From: Micrococcales bacterium KH10
GTDB lineage: Bacteria > Actinomycetota > Actinomycetes > Actinomycetales > Cellulomonadaceae
Reading direction: 5' to 3'
DNA length: 64,000 bases
Assembly (NCBI GenBank): GCA_900188465.1
Contig: FZPE01000001.1
Span: 1,240,001-1,304,000, forward strand
Shown: in pieces, positions 38,347 to 47,043 of the stretch
How the letters are laid out: each line of letters opens with the position of its first letter
How positions within the stretch are numbered: position 1 is the stretch's first letter
The notes under the pieces: model-generated
What the model saw: the letters and a program-made list of their open reading frames with translations, nothing else
Databases searched by the model: none
Told to the model about the DNA's origin: nothing
Position numbers and translations under genes: made by a program

Positions 38347-38847
38347 CTAGTCATCGTCACGGTCAATTCGCGCGCCCTTTTTCACGACGAGTTTGCCGGC
38401 GCCTCGTTCACTGACGTTGCCATCGATACGAGCCGTCTTGCGAACCAGAAGCTTCCCCTTGCCTCGCTCCTGCACGTTCCCGTCCACCGTTCCGGCAATC
38501 ACGACTTTGCCAGAGCCCGTCTCTTTGATGTTTCCGTCAACGTATCCGCCCTTGCGCACGATCACGCCGCCCGAAGACTTCTCTTCGATATTTCCGTCGA
38601 CCTTGCCGCCTGAATAGACAATGACCGAACCTTTGCCGACCTGTCGCACGTTGCCGTCGACCTTGCCGTAGATCCGCAATGTGCCGTTGGTGACGATGAG
38701 GTCGTCGTCGATGGTCTGGCCCGCACGAACCGTATATGAACCGGTGCGGCGCATGTCGTCCGCCTGGGCGGCCGGAGCGCCTAGTCCTGCGGAGGTCAGC
38801 GCAAGGATGGCACTCGCAACAACTGTTGTCTTCAGTGTTCGTTTCAT
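38347..38847 (-). CDS. Secreted bactofilin-like beta-solenoid protein
   Basis: 166 residues. Signal peptide ends at about residue 29 (PAAQA|D). Then comes a series of short repeats of the form GKVDGNV-x4-GxGxVxV (DGN at about every 20 residues: YGKVDGN, GKVDGNI, YVDGNIKE, TVDGNVQE, IDGNVSE). This is the bactofilin/beta-solenoid pattern. Bactofilins are usually cytoplasmic; an exported copy with a signal peptide is less common. The start ATG at 38847 is preferred to 38886 because the signal peptide then begins MKRTLK. The gene-free 38848-39148 holds only one hairpin. Confidence 0.75.
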   Translation of the reverse strand: MKRTLKTTVVASAILALTSAGLGAPAAQADDMRRTGSYTVRAGQTIDDDLIVTNGTLRIYGKVDGNVRQVGKGSVIVYSGGKVDGNIEEKSSGGVIVRKGGYVDGNIKETGSGKVVIAGTVDGNVQERGKGKLLVRKTARIDGNVSERGAGKLVVKKGARIDRDDD

Positions 38848-39025
38848 GATTCCCCCATTTCCGCACAGGACCGGTGCCTGTGCCATTGCCCCAAGTCAAG
38901 TACATCTGGGTGAATCTGAAGTGAACGGCACATGAGAAAGTCCTCATGATGCACGGTGTAGGCGGGTCCGACGGCGCAGTGGGTGCCGTCGCTCGCTGCT
39001 CCCAAATCCCGCAGTGCCTGAAATG

Positions 39026-39063
39026 ACGCGAACCCCCACTGGAGAATCAGTGGGGGTTCGCGT
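39026..39063. terminator. Terminator-like perfect hairpin
   Basis: ACGCGAACCCCCACTG pairs with CAGTGGGGGTTCGCGT around a 6-nt loop. It lies between the bactofilin-like gene and the protease gene; no run of T follows on either strand, so termination is likely but not certain. Confidence 0.55.
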
Positions 39064-39148
39064 CGGTGGCGGGCGCTCTGCAGAACAGTTGGAACGAGCA
39101 AGCATGGTCACATGTCAGAAAAATGCTGGAGCACTCGGAGGCGTGGAA

Positions 39149-40015
39149 TTAGGCAAGAGCGTCCGGAGATGGTGCCCCTTCAGACACTACCCCTGCGTTA
39201 GCAAACAAGATATCAACACACTCTTGTATCGCACTAGATTTGTAAACGATACCGAGACCTATTGGTTCTCGGAACGAGGCAATCGAGCCAGTTGTGGTAA
39301 TAGAAATTTCACCGCTGATCTCACGAGTATGGACAGCAGCAACAATACCCACCAGGAAGAACCTGGACTGGCCGAGATTGACGGCTCCATTTCGGGCCAC
39401 ATACAGCCCGTTGTCGAAGATCACAACCGGACTTCCACTTGACCCAGGAAACACTGCTGCATCAATCAGAAACGCCGGCAAACCGTTGTAATCAATGTAG
39501 ATTGGGGTTGCAGTCTGGCCTCTTCGTGCGATTGGAAGCATGCTCACGGAGTCGTACAGGCCAGCTGGGTATCCCAGAAATGTGACCTGCTCGATAGCAT
39601 CTAAATCAAACGAATTTCTTTGATCGAGAAGGTTTTCCGGAGAAAACGCTCGATAGAACCCAGGTGCATTGATCTCTACCATTCGATTCCATATAGGAGC
39701 GAACAGCATGACGGCAACATCAACGTTCTCCGCAGGATGACCCAGCCAAGAATCTTGACCGAATCCTTCGTACTTTATCTTCACTGCCCCTTGAGCAGGA
39801 TCGTTGCCTTCAGCTCGCACTAGTCTGAATTCTGCTTCGTACGCCCCCAACAGAACGTGCTTGTTGGTAACAAGAACCGGAACGATATTCCCCGCAGTTA
39901 CTGGATAGTTAATAAGGAAACCAGTGCCGACTTGACCTCCGTCCAGAGTCTTCGTCTCGATGTACACGGTTGAATAAAAAAGGTTGTCAGCGATACTCGA
40001 TACGGGCCTCTGCAT
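39149..40015 (-). CDS. Trypsin-like serine protease (acquired)
   Basis: 288 residues, no signal peptide, so probably cytoplasmic. The catalytic triad is visible: His in VTNKHVLLG, Asp in PAENVDVAVMLF and Ser in FPGSSGSPVV. The gene is distinctly poorer in GC than its surroundings and uses AT-ending codons, a sign of transfer. It is divergent from a serine-recombinase remnant that ends at tRNA-Ser. The start ATG at 40015 has a TATCAT -10 hexamer 6 nt upstream, i.e. leaderless; a longer frame to 40153 is not supported. Stand-alone proteases on such islands are sometimes defence genes, but this is only a possibility. Confidence 0.82.
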   Translation of the reverse strand: MQRPVSSIADNLFYSTVYIETKTLDGGQVGTGFLINYPVTAGNIVPVLVTNKHVLLGAYEAEFRLVRAEGNDPAQGAVKIKYEGFGQDSWLGHPAENVDVAVMLFAPIWNRMVEINAPGFYRAFSPENLLDQRNSFDLDAIEQVTFLGYPAGLYDSVSMLPIARRGQTATPIYIDYNGLPAFLIDAAVFPGSSGSPVVIFDNGLYVARNGAVNLGQSRFFLVGIVAAVHTREISGEISITTTGSIASFREPIGLGIVYKSSAIQECVDILFANAGVVSEGAPSPDALA

Positions 40016-40021
40016 GCGCAG

Positions 40022-40027
40022 ATGATA
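40022..40027 (-). promoter_or_regulatory. -10 element, leaderless promoter of the protease gene
   Basis: TATCAT on the minus strand, 6 nt before the ATG at 40015. Confidence 0.45.
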
Positions 40028-40049
40028 GCAGAGACAGCACCACCCATAG

Positions 40050-40736
40050 GTGATTGGCATTCCGCTTTGGGCGCAACTTGCCGACCACACCAAAGGAGCC
40101 CAAGCACTCGTCACAGCGCAAACCATCCGCCTTCGGCAACTCGAAGTCACCAAACAGAAACTCGTCGATGCCTACCTTGAGGGCACACTGAGCGCTGAGG
40201 ACATCAAGGGCCGACGTCGCAGCATCGAGCAAGACATACATAACGCCACCAGGCTCATTGAACAGAGCAACCTCGACACCGCAACACTCAAACAACGCCT
40301 CGAGACCATTCTCGAACTACTGCGAGGTGCCCACCGTATCTACGAAGCCACACAGGGCGAGCAGAAGCGCTGGCTCAACAACGCCGTCTTTAGTGAACTT
40401 GCACTCGATGCGCTTGGCGATGATGACCCCAAGCGAACAAGAGACAGCCTCACCATCGTCGTCAAAGAAACCCTCACACCCGCCGTCGCAGCCGTCCTGA
40501 ATATCACCCACAACGCCCAGGACGCCGCCCAAAGCGACGAAAACGGCGGACAAGAAGTGGTACACGTTGAAACCAGAGGTGACGCCTCGGGCGACCTCAA
40601 GACGCCCCGGGACGCAAAAACCCCCGGCGAACTTTCGTTCACCGGGGGTTCCAACTTGCACAACTTGGCGGTAGCGGTGGGATTTGAACCCACGGTGGAC
40701 TTTCACCCACACACGCTTTCGAGGCGTGCTCCTTAG
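40050..40736 (+). pseudogene. C-terminal remnant of a large serine recombinase
   Basis: The frame encodes the C-terminal coiled-coil part of large serine integrases: RLRQLEVTKQKLVDAYLEGT, LSAEDIKGRRRSIEQDI, GEQKRWLNNAVFSELALD. The catalytic resolvase domain and most of the zinc ribbon are missing, and no usable start is near. The frame runs through the terminator and into the (oppositely read) tRNA-Ser, so the last about 40 codons are not protein. Remnant of a phage or other integrative element; the protease gene next door was probably carried in with it. Confidence 0.65.
40616..40650 (-). terminator. Terminator of tRNA-Ser(CGA)
   Basis: On the minus strand AACCCCCGGTGAACG-AAAG-TTCGCCGGGGGTT followed by TTT. 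It lies about 16 bases after the tRNA end and inside the recombinase remnant frame. Confidence 0.8.
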
Positions 40737-40755
40737 GCCGCTCGGACACGCTACC
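40666..40755 (-). tRNA. tRNA-Ser (CGA)
   Basis: Class II tRNA on the minus strand: acceptor GGTAGCG/CGCTACC, anticodon loop CTCGAAA (anticodon CGA, codon TCG), extended variable arm and T arm GGGTTCAAATCCC. CCA is encoded. It may mark the insertion end of the protease/recombinase patch. Confidence 0.95.
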
Positions 40756-40806
40756 TTGCGTCCGACAGACTACCCGGTTCGAGCCTTGTTGTCACAATCG
40801 TGCTGA

Positions 40807-41292
40807 TCAGAACGAGCGCTGCCGGTCAAAAAAGTTTCGTAAATCGGCGGCGCACTCATCTTCGAGGATCCCCGAAACAACCTCGACCCAGTGATTCATA
40901 CGCCGGTCCCGCACCAGGTCCCACACTGAGCCGCAGGCTCCGGCCTTCTCATCCCACGCCCCCAGCACGATCCGGCGCACCCGGGCGAGCAGCACTGCTC
41001 CCGCGCACATGGCGCACGGCTCCAATGTCACCACCAGGGTCGCATCGTCGAGCCGCCACGTTCCGCGCGCGGCCGCGGCTTGCCGCAGCGCCACCACCTC
41101 AGCATGCGCGGTCGGGTCGTGGTCGGATTCGCGCTGATTCCAGCCGCGTCCCAACACCGTTCCGTCGGGGGCGACGACGAGCGCGCCCACGGGCACATCA
41201 CCACCCTGGCGCGCGCGGTCAGCGAGTCGAAGCGCCTCCCTCATCCAGACCTGCTGGTGTTCCAGCATGCTCGCTTTGTCGGAACTCGTCAT
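40807..41292 (-). CDS. tadA: tRNA(adenine34) deaminase
   Basis: 161 residues. Converts wobble A34 to inosine in tRNA-Arg(ACG). Zinc motifs: His63-Ala-Glu65 ([10 protein letters not shown]) and PCAMC with Cys93 and Cys96. [15 protein letters not shown] is the family core. Length is typical. It is divergent from upp. Confidence 0.93.
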   Translation of the reverse strand: MTSSDKASMLEHQQVWMREALRLADRARQGGDVPVGALVVAPDGTVLGRGWNQRESDHDPTAHAEVVALRQAAAARGTWRLDDATLVVTLEPCAMCAGAVLLARVRRIVLGAWDEKAGACGSVWDLVRDRRMNHWVEVVSGILEDECAADLRNFFDRQRSF

Positions 41293-41345
41293 GATTTCAG
41301 TGTCGCATCAGCCCACGGTCCTGCACACAATCGCACTAAAGGCGC

Positions 41346-41351
41346 TACCGT
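41346..41351 (+). promoter_or_regulatory. -10 element, leaderless promoter of upp
   Basis: TACCGT with 7 nt to the ATG at 41359, supporting that start instead of the ATG at 41353. Confidence 0.4.
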
Positions 41352-41358
41352 TATGTCC

Positions 41359-42000
41359 ATGCAAGTCCACGTGGCACAACACCCTTTGATCGCACACAAG
41401 CTCACTGTCATGCGTGATGAGCGCACCGACTCTCCGACCTTCCGTCGCCTCGTCGATGAACTCGTCACTCTGCTCGCCTATGAGGCAACGCGCGACGTGC
41501 GGACCGAGGAAATCGAGGTCACCACCCCGGTTGCGCCGACGACCGGCACCCATATCGCAGCCCCGCGGCCGCTCGTCGTGCCAATCTTGCGGGCTGGCCT
41601 CGGGATGCTCGACGGCATGGCGCGACTGCTACCTACCGCGGAAATCGGCTTCCTCGGCATGATCCGGGACGAGACCACTCTGGAAGCCGTGACCTACGCC
41701 AACCGGCTGCCGCAAGACATCACCGGACGACAGTGCTTCCTGCTTGACCCCATGCTGGCCACCGGTGGAACCCTGATCATGGCGATCGAGTACCTGTTGG
41801 AACGCGGCGCTCGCGATGTCACGGCCATCTGCCTGATCGCGGCCCCCGAAGGCATCAAAGCGGTGGAGGAAACTGTCGGGAAGACGGACGCGTCGGTCAA
41901 GATCGTGGTCGCCAACGTTGACTCACACCTGAACGAACACGGCTATATCGTTCCAGGTCTCGGCGACGCAGGAGACCGCCTTTACGGTGTGGTTGACTAA
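41359..42000 (+). CDS. upp: Uracil phosphoribosyltransferase
   Basis: 213 residues. Salvages uracil to UMP with PRPP. The PRPP-binding loop [15 protein letters not shown] and the C-terminal [11 protein letters not shown] are diagnostic. Two ATGs compete: 41353 (MSMQVHV) and 41359 ([16 protein letters not shown]). The second is preferred because family members begin at this point and a TACCGT hexamer lies 7 nt before it. A terminator between upp and the convergent DUF1540 gene serves both. Confidence 0.94.
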   Translation: MQVHVAQHPLIAHKLTVMRDERTDSPTFRRLVDELVTLLAYEATRDVRTEEIEVTTPVAPTTGTHIAAPRPLVVPILRAGLGMLDGMARLLPTAEIGFLGMIRDETTLEAVTYANRLPQDITGRQCFLLDPMLATGGTLIMAIEYLLERGARDVTAICLIAAPEGIKAVEETVGKTDASVKIVVANVDSHLNEHGYIVPGLGDAGDRLYGVVD

Positions 42001-42055
42001 TTCACCGCGATAACTCGCAGTGAGAAGTCGATATAACCCAGAGATTTGAAATAGC

Positions 42056-42096
42056 CAACGCCCCTATCCGCGCAGACAGCATGGATAGGGGCGTTG
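42056..42096. terminator. Bidirectional terminator between upp and DUF1540 gene
   Basis: CAACGCCCCTATCC pairs with GGATAGGGGCGTTG around a 13-nt loop, followed by ACTGTTTT on the plus strand. Confidence 0.8.
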
Positions 42097-42117
42097 ACTG
42101 TTTTCAGATCAGAAAAC

Positions 42118-42429
42118 TCAGCGGCTTTCGAATGTCAGGCAGCCAGGGTGGCTGACATCGTCCGCTCCGGCACCAATACGCACCGCAGACGCGTGACACT
42201 CTAGTGAGTCGTTGTGAGTGCAGTCCGCACGGTGGCAGGCGCCGACTTCGGCGATGACCTTCTCTAGACCGCCTTTGATACTCAGCGGGATGAAGGTCGC
42301 GCACGACGCAGTCCCAGTGCCTTGTCCGCTGACGGTGATCGCACCGGCGTGGCACGAGTGGTGGCTGTTATACGAGCACCCTGCGACCGAGCACTCTGCG
42401 ATGTGTGGCAAATCCATTGTGGCGCTCAT
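42118..42429 (-). CDS. DUF1540 cysteine-rich protein (two modules)
   Basis: 103 residues with two copies of the DUF1540 module. The first has EC-x4-CSYNSHHSCHAGAITV, the second ACHRADCTHNDSLECHASAVRI. Each module has four conserved Cys/His that would bind zinc or another metal. Function unknown. GGGAGG is placed 5 nt before the ATG. The region upstream has two inverted repeats, so it is probably tightly regulated, perhaps by a metal or stress regulator. Confidence 0.82.
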   Translation of the reverse strand: MSATMDLPHIAECSVAGCSYNSHHSCHAGAITVSGQGTGTASCATFIPLSIKGGLEKVIAEVGACHRADCTHNDSLECHASAVRIGAGADDVSHPGCLTFESR

Positions 42430-42443
42430 GGCGACCTCCCGAA

Positions 42444-42514
42444 GTTTAGTCTGGCCCTAATGACTCCAAACTAAACCCAAATTGAAATTGCCGCTAGCAA
42501 GTTAGGCCAAACTT
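42444..42514 (-). promoter_or_regulatory. Two inverted repeats upstream of the DUF1540 gene
   Basis: GTTTAGTCTGG-n11-CCAAACTAAAC (42444-42476, one mismatch) and AAGTTAGGCCAAACTT (42499-42514, near-palindromic). The AT-rich stretch to 42557 holds no gene. The shared CCAAACT-type half-sites suggest one regulator. They are not the standard DtxR/IdeR box. Confidence 0.4.
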
Positions 42515-42557
42515 ACTATTACGCTTTTGCACTGGAATTCCAAAACAATAATGTTTA

Positions 42558-43052
42558 CTAATTCGATTCTTGGTTCCGGCGCGGCGCAGCTTCCAGCATG
42601 CCGCGAATCTTCAGTCGCCGTTCGCTGCGCGCTCTGGCGCCGCTGAGGACAACGACATCTCCCCCGGACGCAGCGGTGAAAATGCGCGACCCCGGCTCGC
42701 GCGTCAGCAATAGATCAATGTGCCCTCGCAACCGCGTCACTTCCGCCTGCAATGTGAGAATTCGTTGAATTCCGGCGAGATTGATTCCCTCGTCCTGACT
42801 CAGTCGCTGAATCTCGCGCAGTGTCGCGATGTTGCGCAGCGAATACCGCCGACCACGACCCGAGGTGCGCTGCGGTGACACCAGCCCCAATCGGTCGTAC
42901 TGGCGTAGCGTCTGCGGGTGCATCCCCGCTAGCTCCGCGGCACGCGAGATCAAGAACAGCGGTTCATCCAACTGTTCTTCGGCAAAACGCTCACCGCCGT
43001 TACCGCCGGGCATCTCGCCTCGTCGGTAACGGCGGTTAGTCGAGTCGTTCAC
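42558..43052 (-). CDS. hspR: Heat-shock repressor HspR (MerR family)
   Basis: 164 residues. Represses dnaK operons by binding HAIR sites, with DnaK as co-repressor. MerR helix-turn-helix LISRAAELAGMHPQTLRQYD with RLGLVSPQRTSGRGRRYS (about 35-75), then a coiled stretch for dimerisation. Last gene of dnaK-grpE-dnaJ-hspR, four bases after dnaJ. HAIR sites are found before dnaK (46754-46831), consistent with feedback. Confidence 0.94.
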   Translation of the reverse strand: MNDSTNRRYRRGEMPGGNGGERFAEEQLDEPLFLISRAAELAGMHPQTLRQYDRLGLVSPQRTSGRGRRYSLRNIATLREIQRLSQDEGINLAGIQRILTLQAEVTRLRGHIDLLLTREPGSRIFTAASGGDVVVLSGARARSERRLKIRGMLEAAPRRNQESN

Positions 43053-43056
43053 GGCC

Positions 43057-44037
43057 TCACCGCTCCGCTTCTCGCATCAGGTCTTCTCGCACGTTCGCAC
43101 CGGCTGTCGCCGCAGCGAACTGTTCAACAGCGGCGCGGGCGTCCTCGTCCAATTTCTGAGGTACCACGACCTGGACTGTCACCAGCAGATCGCCCGCACC
43201 CTTGGACGTCGCAATGCCGCGCCCTTTAACCCGCAATACTCGCCCAGACGGAGTGCCCGGTGCAACCTTCAACTTCACCGATTTCCCATCAAGAGTGGGC
43301 ACCTCAACCGTGGCACCGAGCGCCGCCTCTGGGAAGGTGACCGGCAGGGTCATCCGCAGATTGCGCCCGTCGATGGAGAACACCGGATGCGGTTTGACTG
43401 ACACCGTGATGATCAAGTCACCAGCGGGGCCGCCGTCCATGCCGGGCTGTCCTTTGCCGCGCAGCCGGATCTTCTGACCGTCGTGCACCCCGGAGGGAAT
43501 GCGCGCTTTGATGGTGCGGCCACCCACCGACAAAGACACAGTCTCGCCCTCGACTGCCGAACGGAAGTCCAACGTGGTGGATGCACTCAGGTCGCTGCCA
43601 CGTTGCGGCGCAGCGCGGCGAAAACCACCCCCGCCGAACATACCGCCGAGGATGTCGTCAAAGCCGCCGCCACCGGAGGTGGAGAACCGCACATTCGGTC
43701 CGCCAGCAGCGCTGCCGCCACCGCCGAACATGCCACCGAAAAGGTCCTCAAAGCCGGCAGCACCCTGGCCACCCGAACCGGCCGCAAAGCGTGGTCCACC
43801 CGATGCCATCGCACGGACCGCATCGTACTGCTGGCGTTCCTTCTCGTCGCTGAGCACCGAGTACGCCTCTGAGATGTCCTTGAACTTTGCCTCAGCAGCC
43901 GCATCACCCGGATTCTGATCCGGATGATACTTGCGCGCCAACTTGCGATACGCCTTCTTGATCTCAGCGTCGTCAGCGGACTTGGAGACGCCAAGCGCAG
44001 CATAGAAGTCTTTGTCGAACCAATCTTGTGCCGTCAT
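43057..44037 (-). CDS. dnaJ: DnaJ-type cochaperone lacking the zinc finger
   Basis: 326 residues. J domain with HPD at 38-40 (RKYHPDQNP), a Gly/Phe-rich region (about 85-150) and two C-terminal beta domains ([40 protein letters not shown]). The four CxxCxGxG repeats of classical DnaJ are absent, so it is a type II (CbpA-like) protein. That is unusual for an operon dnaJ, but such forms exist in actinobacteria. It probably stimulates the operon's DnaK. Confidence 0.93.
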   Translation of the reverse strand: MTAQDWFDKDFYAALGVSKSADDAEIKKAYRKLARKYHPDQNPGDAAAEAKFKDISEAYSVLSDEKERQQYDAVRAMASGGPRFAAGSGGQGAAGFEDLFGGMFGGGGSAAGGPNVRFSTSGGGGFDDILGGMFGGGGFRRAAPQRGSDLSASTTLDFRSAVEGETVSLSVGGRTIKARIPSGVHDGQKIRLRGKGQPGMDGGPAGDLIITVSVKPHPVFSIDGRNLRMTLPVTFPEAALGATVEVPTLDGKSVKLKVAPGTPSGRVLRVKGRGIATSKGAGDLLVTVQVVVPQKLDEDARAAVEQFAAATAGANVREDLMREAER

Positions 44038-44101
44038 GATGTCTCCCTCCTTCGTGCATTCTGTGGCGACCTGCGTGTGTCAATCCGGGACGAGCACTCC
44101 C

Positions 44102-44800
44102 TCACTGTTGTGGACCAGTGACTGCCACGCGCGCTGCGCGCACGATCTTGTCACCGATGCGGTAGCCCGGTTCGATCACATGTGTGACTGTCACGGCCTC
44201 GGCGCTGTCATCGCTCTGGTGCATCAAGGCCTCGTGAATCGTCGGGTCGAACTCTTCGCCCACCACTCCGAAGGGCTCGATGCCGGTTTTGGTCAGGCTT
44301 GCCGTGAGCTTTTCCACGATCGCGGCGAAGGGACCTTCGAGTTCCTCATGTTCTTGAGCACGAGAGATGTCGTCCAACACCGGCAAAAGTGCTGTGAGGA
44401 CTTCCTCGATGCCGCGCACTCGCGCAGCCTCTTGGTCCCGCAGCGCACGGTTGCGGTAGTTCGTAAAACTTGCGCGCTCGCGCTGCAGGTCGTCGAGCAA
44501 CTGGGCGGCTTCGGCCTTCGCCGCTGACAACTCGTCATCGGTCACCTCGCTCGGCTCGAAATCGAGGTGTGCGATGGAGTCGCCATCCGACGAGCCCGAC
44601 TGGCCTCGTCCTTCGCTGTTATCCGATCCCGGACCGGCTGTCGCCTCCGAGCTTTCGCCCGCCCCGGCGGGGTCGGCTGGTGTAGCCGACCCCGCCGAGT
44701 CACGCACTTCCCCGGTTTCAGGGTCGATGCGCCGGTTGTCTGCGAAGTGGAACGGAGCGTCAGCCGATTCCTCAGGATCGTGCTGTGTCGAATCCGTCAC
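44102..44800 (-). CDS. grpE: Nucleotide exchange factor GrpE
   Basis: 232 residues, longer than the usual 200: an acidic disordered N-terminus of about 90 residues, a coiled-coil ([20 protein letters not shown]), then the conserved [17 protein letters not shown] and the beta domain [18 protein letters not shown]. Releases ADP from DnaK. Its start overlaps the dnaK stop as ATGA. Confidence 0.94.
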   Translation of the reverse strand: MTDSTQHDPEESADAPFHFADNRRIDPETGEVRDSAGSATPADPAGAGESSEATAGPGSDNSEGRGQSGSSDGDSIAHLDFEPSEVTDDELSAAKAEAAQLLDDLQRERASFTNYRNRALRDQEAARVRGIEEVLTALLPVLDDISRAQEHEELEGPFAAIVEKLTASLTKTGIEPFGVVGEEFDPTIHEALMHQSDDSAEAVTVTHVIEPGYRIGDKIVRAARVAVTGPQQ

Positions 44801-46650
44801 TTGGAATCTTCCTCATCTACGATCTCGGCGTCGACAACGTCATCATCGGTGCTTGAGTCGCCCTCCCCAGCGCCCGCATCGTCTGCACCAGCCGCTTCGT
44901 TTGCGGCGTATAGCGCCTCACCGATCTTCTGCGCAGCCTGCGAAAGCTTCTGAGTCTTTTCCTTCACGGCGTCCGCGTCGGTGCCCTCGAGTGCGGTCTT
45001 CAACTCGTCGATGGCGCCCTGAACCTCAGTCTTGACGTCGTCGGCAATCTTGTCGCCGTTGTCGGCCAACTGCTTCTCAATTGCGTAGACGAGACCTTCG
45101 GCCTGGTTGCGGGTCTCAGCCTCTTCGCGACGCTTCTTGTCTTCTTCAGCGTGCTCTTCGGCTTCCTTGACCATGCGGTCGATGTCTTCCTTCGGCAGTG
45201 CCGAGCCACCTGTGATGGTCATCGACTGCTCCTTGCCGGTGCCGCGGTCCTTCGCGGACACGTGCACGATGCCGTTTGCGTCGATGTCGAAGGTGACCTC
45301 AATCTGCGGCACGCCACGTGGCGCCGGTGCGATTCCGGTCAGGTCGAAGGTGCCCAGCGGCTTGTTGTCACGAGCGAATTCGCGCTCGCCCTGGTAGACC
45401 TGGATGGTCACCGACGGCTGGTTGTCATCAGCAGTGGAGAAGATTTCCGAACGCTTGGTCGGGATCGCCGTGTTGCGCTCGATGAGCTTGGTCATCACGC
45501 CACCCTTGGTCTCGATACCGAGGCTGAGCGGGGTCACGTCGATGAGCAACACGTCCTTGCGCTCACCCTTGATGACGCCTGCCTGCAGCGCGGCACCGAC
45601 AGCGACGACCTCGTCCGGGTTGACGCCCTTGTTGGGCTCCTTGCCACCGGTGAGTTCCTTGACTACCTCAGTGACGGCAGGCATACGAGTCGAACCACCG
45701 ACGAGCACCACGTGGTCGATCTCCGACACGGAGATACCGGCGTCGCGAATCACGGCGTGGAACGGGGTCTTGGTGCGGTCGATCAGGTCCGAAGTCATCT
45801 GCTGGAACTGGGCACGCGTCAGCGTGGTGTCCAGGTGAATCGGGCCGTTCTCGCTCATGGACAGGTACTGCATCGAGATGTTCGTGCTGGTGGCGCTGGA
45901 CAGTTCCTTCTTGGCCTGTTCCGCGGCTTCACGCAGACGCTGCAGCGCGATCTTGTCCTTGGACAGGTCCACGCCGTAGTTGTTCTTGACCTCTTTGATC
46001 AGGTGCTCGACGATCCGGTTGTCCCAGTCGTCGCCGCCCAGGCGGTTGTCACCGCTGGTCGCACGGACCTGAATGGTGGAGAAGTCGTCCTCGTCCTTGC
46101 CGACTTCGAGCAGCGAGACGTCGAAGGTACCGCCACCGAGGTCGAAGACGAGGATGAGCTCGTCCTCCTTGCCCTTCTCGAGGCCGTATGCGAGCGCGGC
46201 CGCGGTCGGCTCGTTGACGATGCGCAGCACGTTCATGCCTGCGATCTGTCCGGCGTCCTTGGTTGCCTGGCGCTCGGCGTCGTTGAAGTATGCGGGCACG
46301 GTGATGACCGCGTCGGTGACAGGCTCGCCGAGGTACTCCTCAGCATCACGCTTGAGTTTGCCGAGGATGCGGGCGGAAATCTCCTGCGCGGTGTACTTCT
46401 TGTCGTCGATCTCGGTTGACCAGTCGGTGCCCATGTGGCGTTTGACCGAGGTGATGGTGCGGTCAACGTTGGTGACCGCCTGACGCTTGGCGATTTCACC
46501 GACGAGGACTTCGCCGTTCTTGGAGAAGGCGACGACGGACGGGGTGGTCCGAGCTCCTTCAGCGTTGGCGATGACGGTGGGTTCGCCACCTTCGAGAACT
46601 GCAACCACGGAGTTGGTGGTTCCGAGGTCAATGCCTACTGCGCGTGCCAT
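44797..46650 (-). CDS. dnaK: Chaperone DnaK (Hsp70)
   Basis: 617 residues. Starts [20 protein letters not shown] with the ATP-binding phosphate 1 motif; [18 protein letters not shown] is phosphate 2, and [17 protein letters not shown] the adenosine motif. C-terminal peptide-binding domain and an acidic tail EIVDEEDSK. First gene of the operon. HAIR-type sites lie 100-180 bases upstream. Confidence 0.97.
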   Translation of the reverse strand: MARAVGIDLGTTNSVVAVLEGGEPTVIANAEGARTTPSVVAFSKNGEVLVGEIAKRQAVTNVDRTITSVKRHMGTDWSTEIDDKKYTAQEISARILGKLKRDAEEYLGEPVTDAVITVPAYFNDAERQATKDAGQIAGMNVLRIVNEPTAAALAYGLEKGKEDELILVFDLGGGTFDVSLLEVGKDEDDFSTIQVRATSGDNRLGGDDWDNRIVEHLIKEVKNNYGVDLSKDKIALQRLREAAEQAKKELSSATSTNISMQYLSMSENGPIHLDTTLTRAQFQQMTSDLIDRTKTPFHAVIRDAGISVSEIDHVVLVGGSTRMPAVTEVVKELTGGKEPNKGVNPDEVVAVGAALQAGVIKGERKDVLLIDVTPLSLGIETKGGVMTKLIERNTAIPTKRSEIFSTADDNQPSVTIQVYQGEREFARDNKPLGTFDLTGIAPAPRGVPQIEVTFDIDANGIVHVSAKDRGTGKEQSMTITGGSALPKEDIDRMVKEAEEHAEEDKKRREEAETRNQAEGLVYAIEKQLADNGDKIADDVKTEVQGAIDELKTALEGTDADAVKEKTQKLSQAAQKIGEALYAANEAAGADDAGAGEGDSSTDDDVVDAEIVDEEDSK

Positions 46651-46753
46651 ATGTGCTCCTTAAGTGTTGGCGCGTGTTGCTGTTTCGGCTTCGCTTCGTG
46701 CTATTCGCGTCTGCCCTGCCTTACCGCAACGTAATCAATCCTGAGTCGTCCAT

Positions 46754-46831
46754 ACTCAACCTAGAACCTTGAGCCAGAGGGACGCAAGTCTTGGTTGCCC
46801 AAAGTTGAGTCTAATGCACTCAACCTTGAGG
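46754..46831 (-). promoter_or_regulatory. HspR-binding HAIR sites upstream of dnaK
   Basis: Perfect HAIR-type palindrome GTTGAGT-n7-ACTCAAC at 46804-46824 (consensus CTTGAGT-n7-ACTCAAG), an extra CTTGAGG half-site at 46825-46831, and an outward pair ACTCAAC-n7-CTTGAGC at 46754-46774. Five half-sites within 78 bases suggest cooperative HspR binding. The stretch 46832-46965 has no gene or further structure. Confidence 0.85.
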
Positions 46832-46965
46832 TTACCTGGATTATTCCCGATATTTCGGACGAGTTCTCCCATCTCGTTCACCCTCGTCCCTAGTGCTGCC
46901 TTACCTCCCTCCCCTACTCGAACTCGCCCCAGCCCACACACCCTTCCGCGATGTGCCATTGACGT

Positions 46966-47030
46966 CCGGGGGCCATGTTCGGGTTGTCCCATCCATATAT
47001 GCAACCCCCAACCCGAAGACAGCACCCTCA
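46966..47030 (+). repeat. Palindromic interspersed repeat, family B, copy 1
   Basis: About 65 bp, about 80% identical to copy 2 (inverted, 48184) and clearly related to copy 3 (56443). Shared blocks: CCATGTTCGGGTTGTCC, CCATATAT and CAACCCGAAGA...GCACCCTCA. The arms TTCGGGTTG and CAACCCGAA pair around a CATATAT loop. It ends 14 bases from the stop of the AbiEi/DUF559-like gene. Confidence 0.7.
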
Positions 47031-47043
47031 ATCGAGAACGACG

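Noticed and set aside
40655-40736. Protein segment NLAVAVGFEPTVDFHPHTLS at the end of the recombinase frame
   Set aside because: It is the translation of the antisense of tRNA-Ser(CGA), a well-known false protein sequence.
45151-46419. Long plus-strand open frame of 422 codons opposite dnaK
   Set aside because: Lies entirely antisense to a clearly functional dnaK, with no homology pattern and no start signal; a GC-driven shadow frame.
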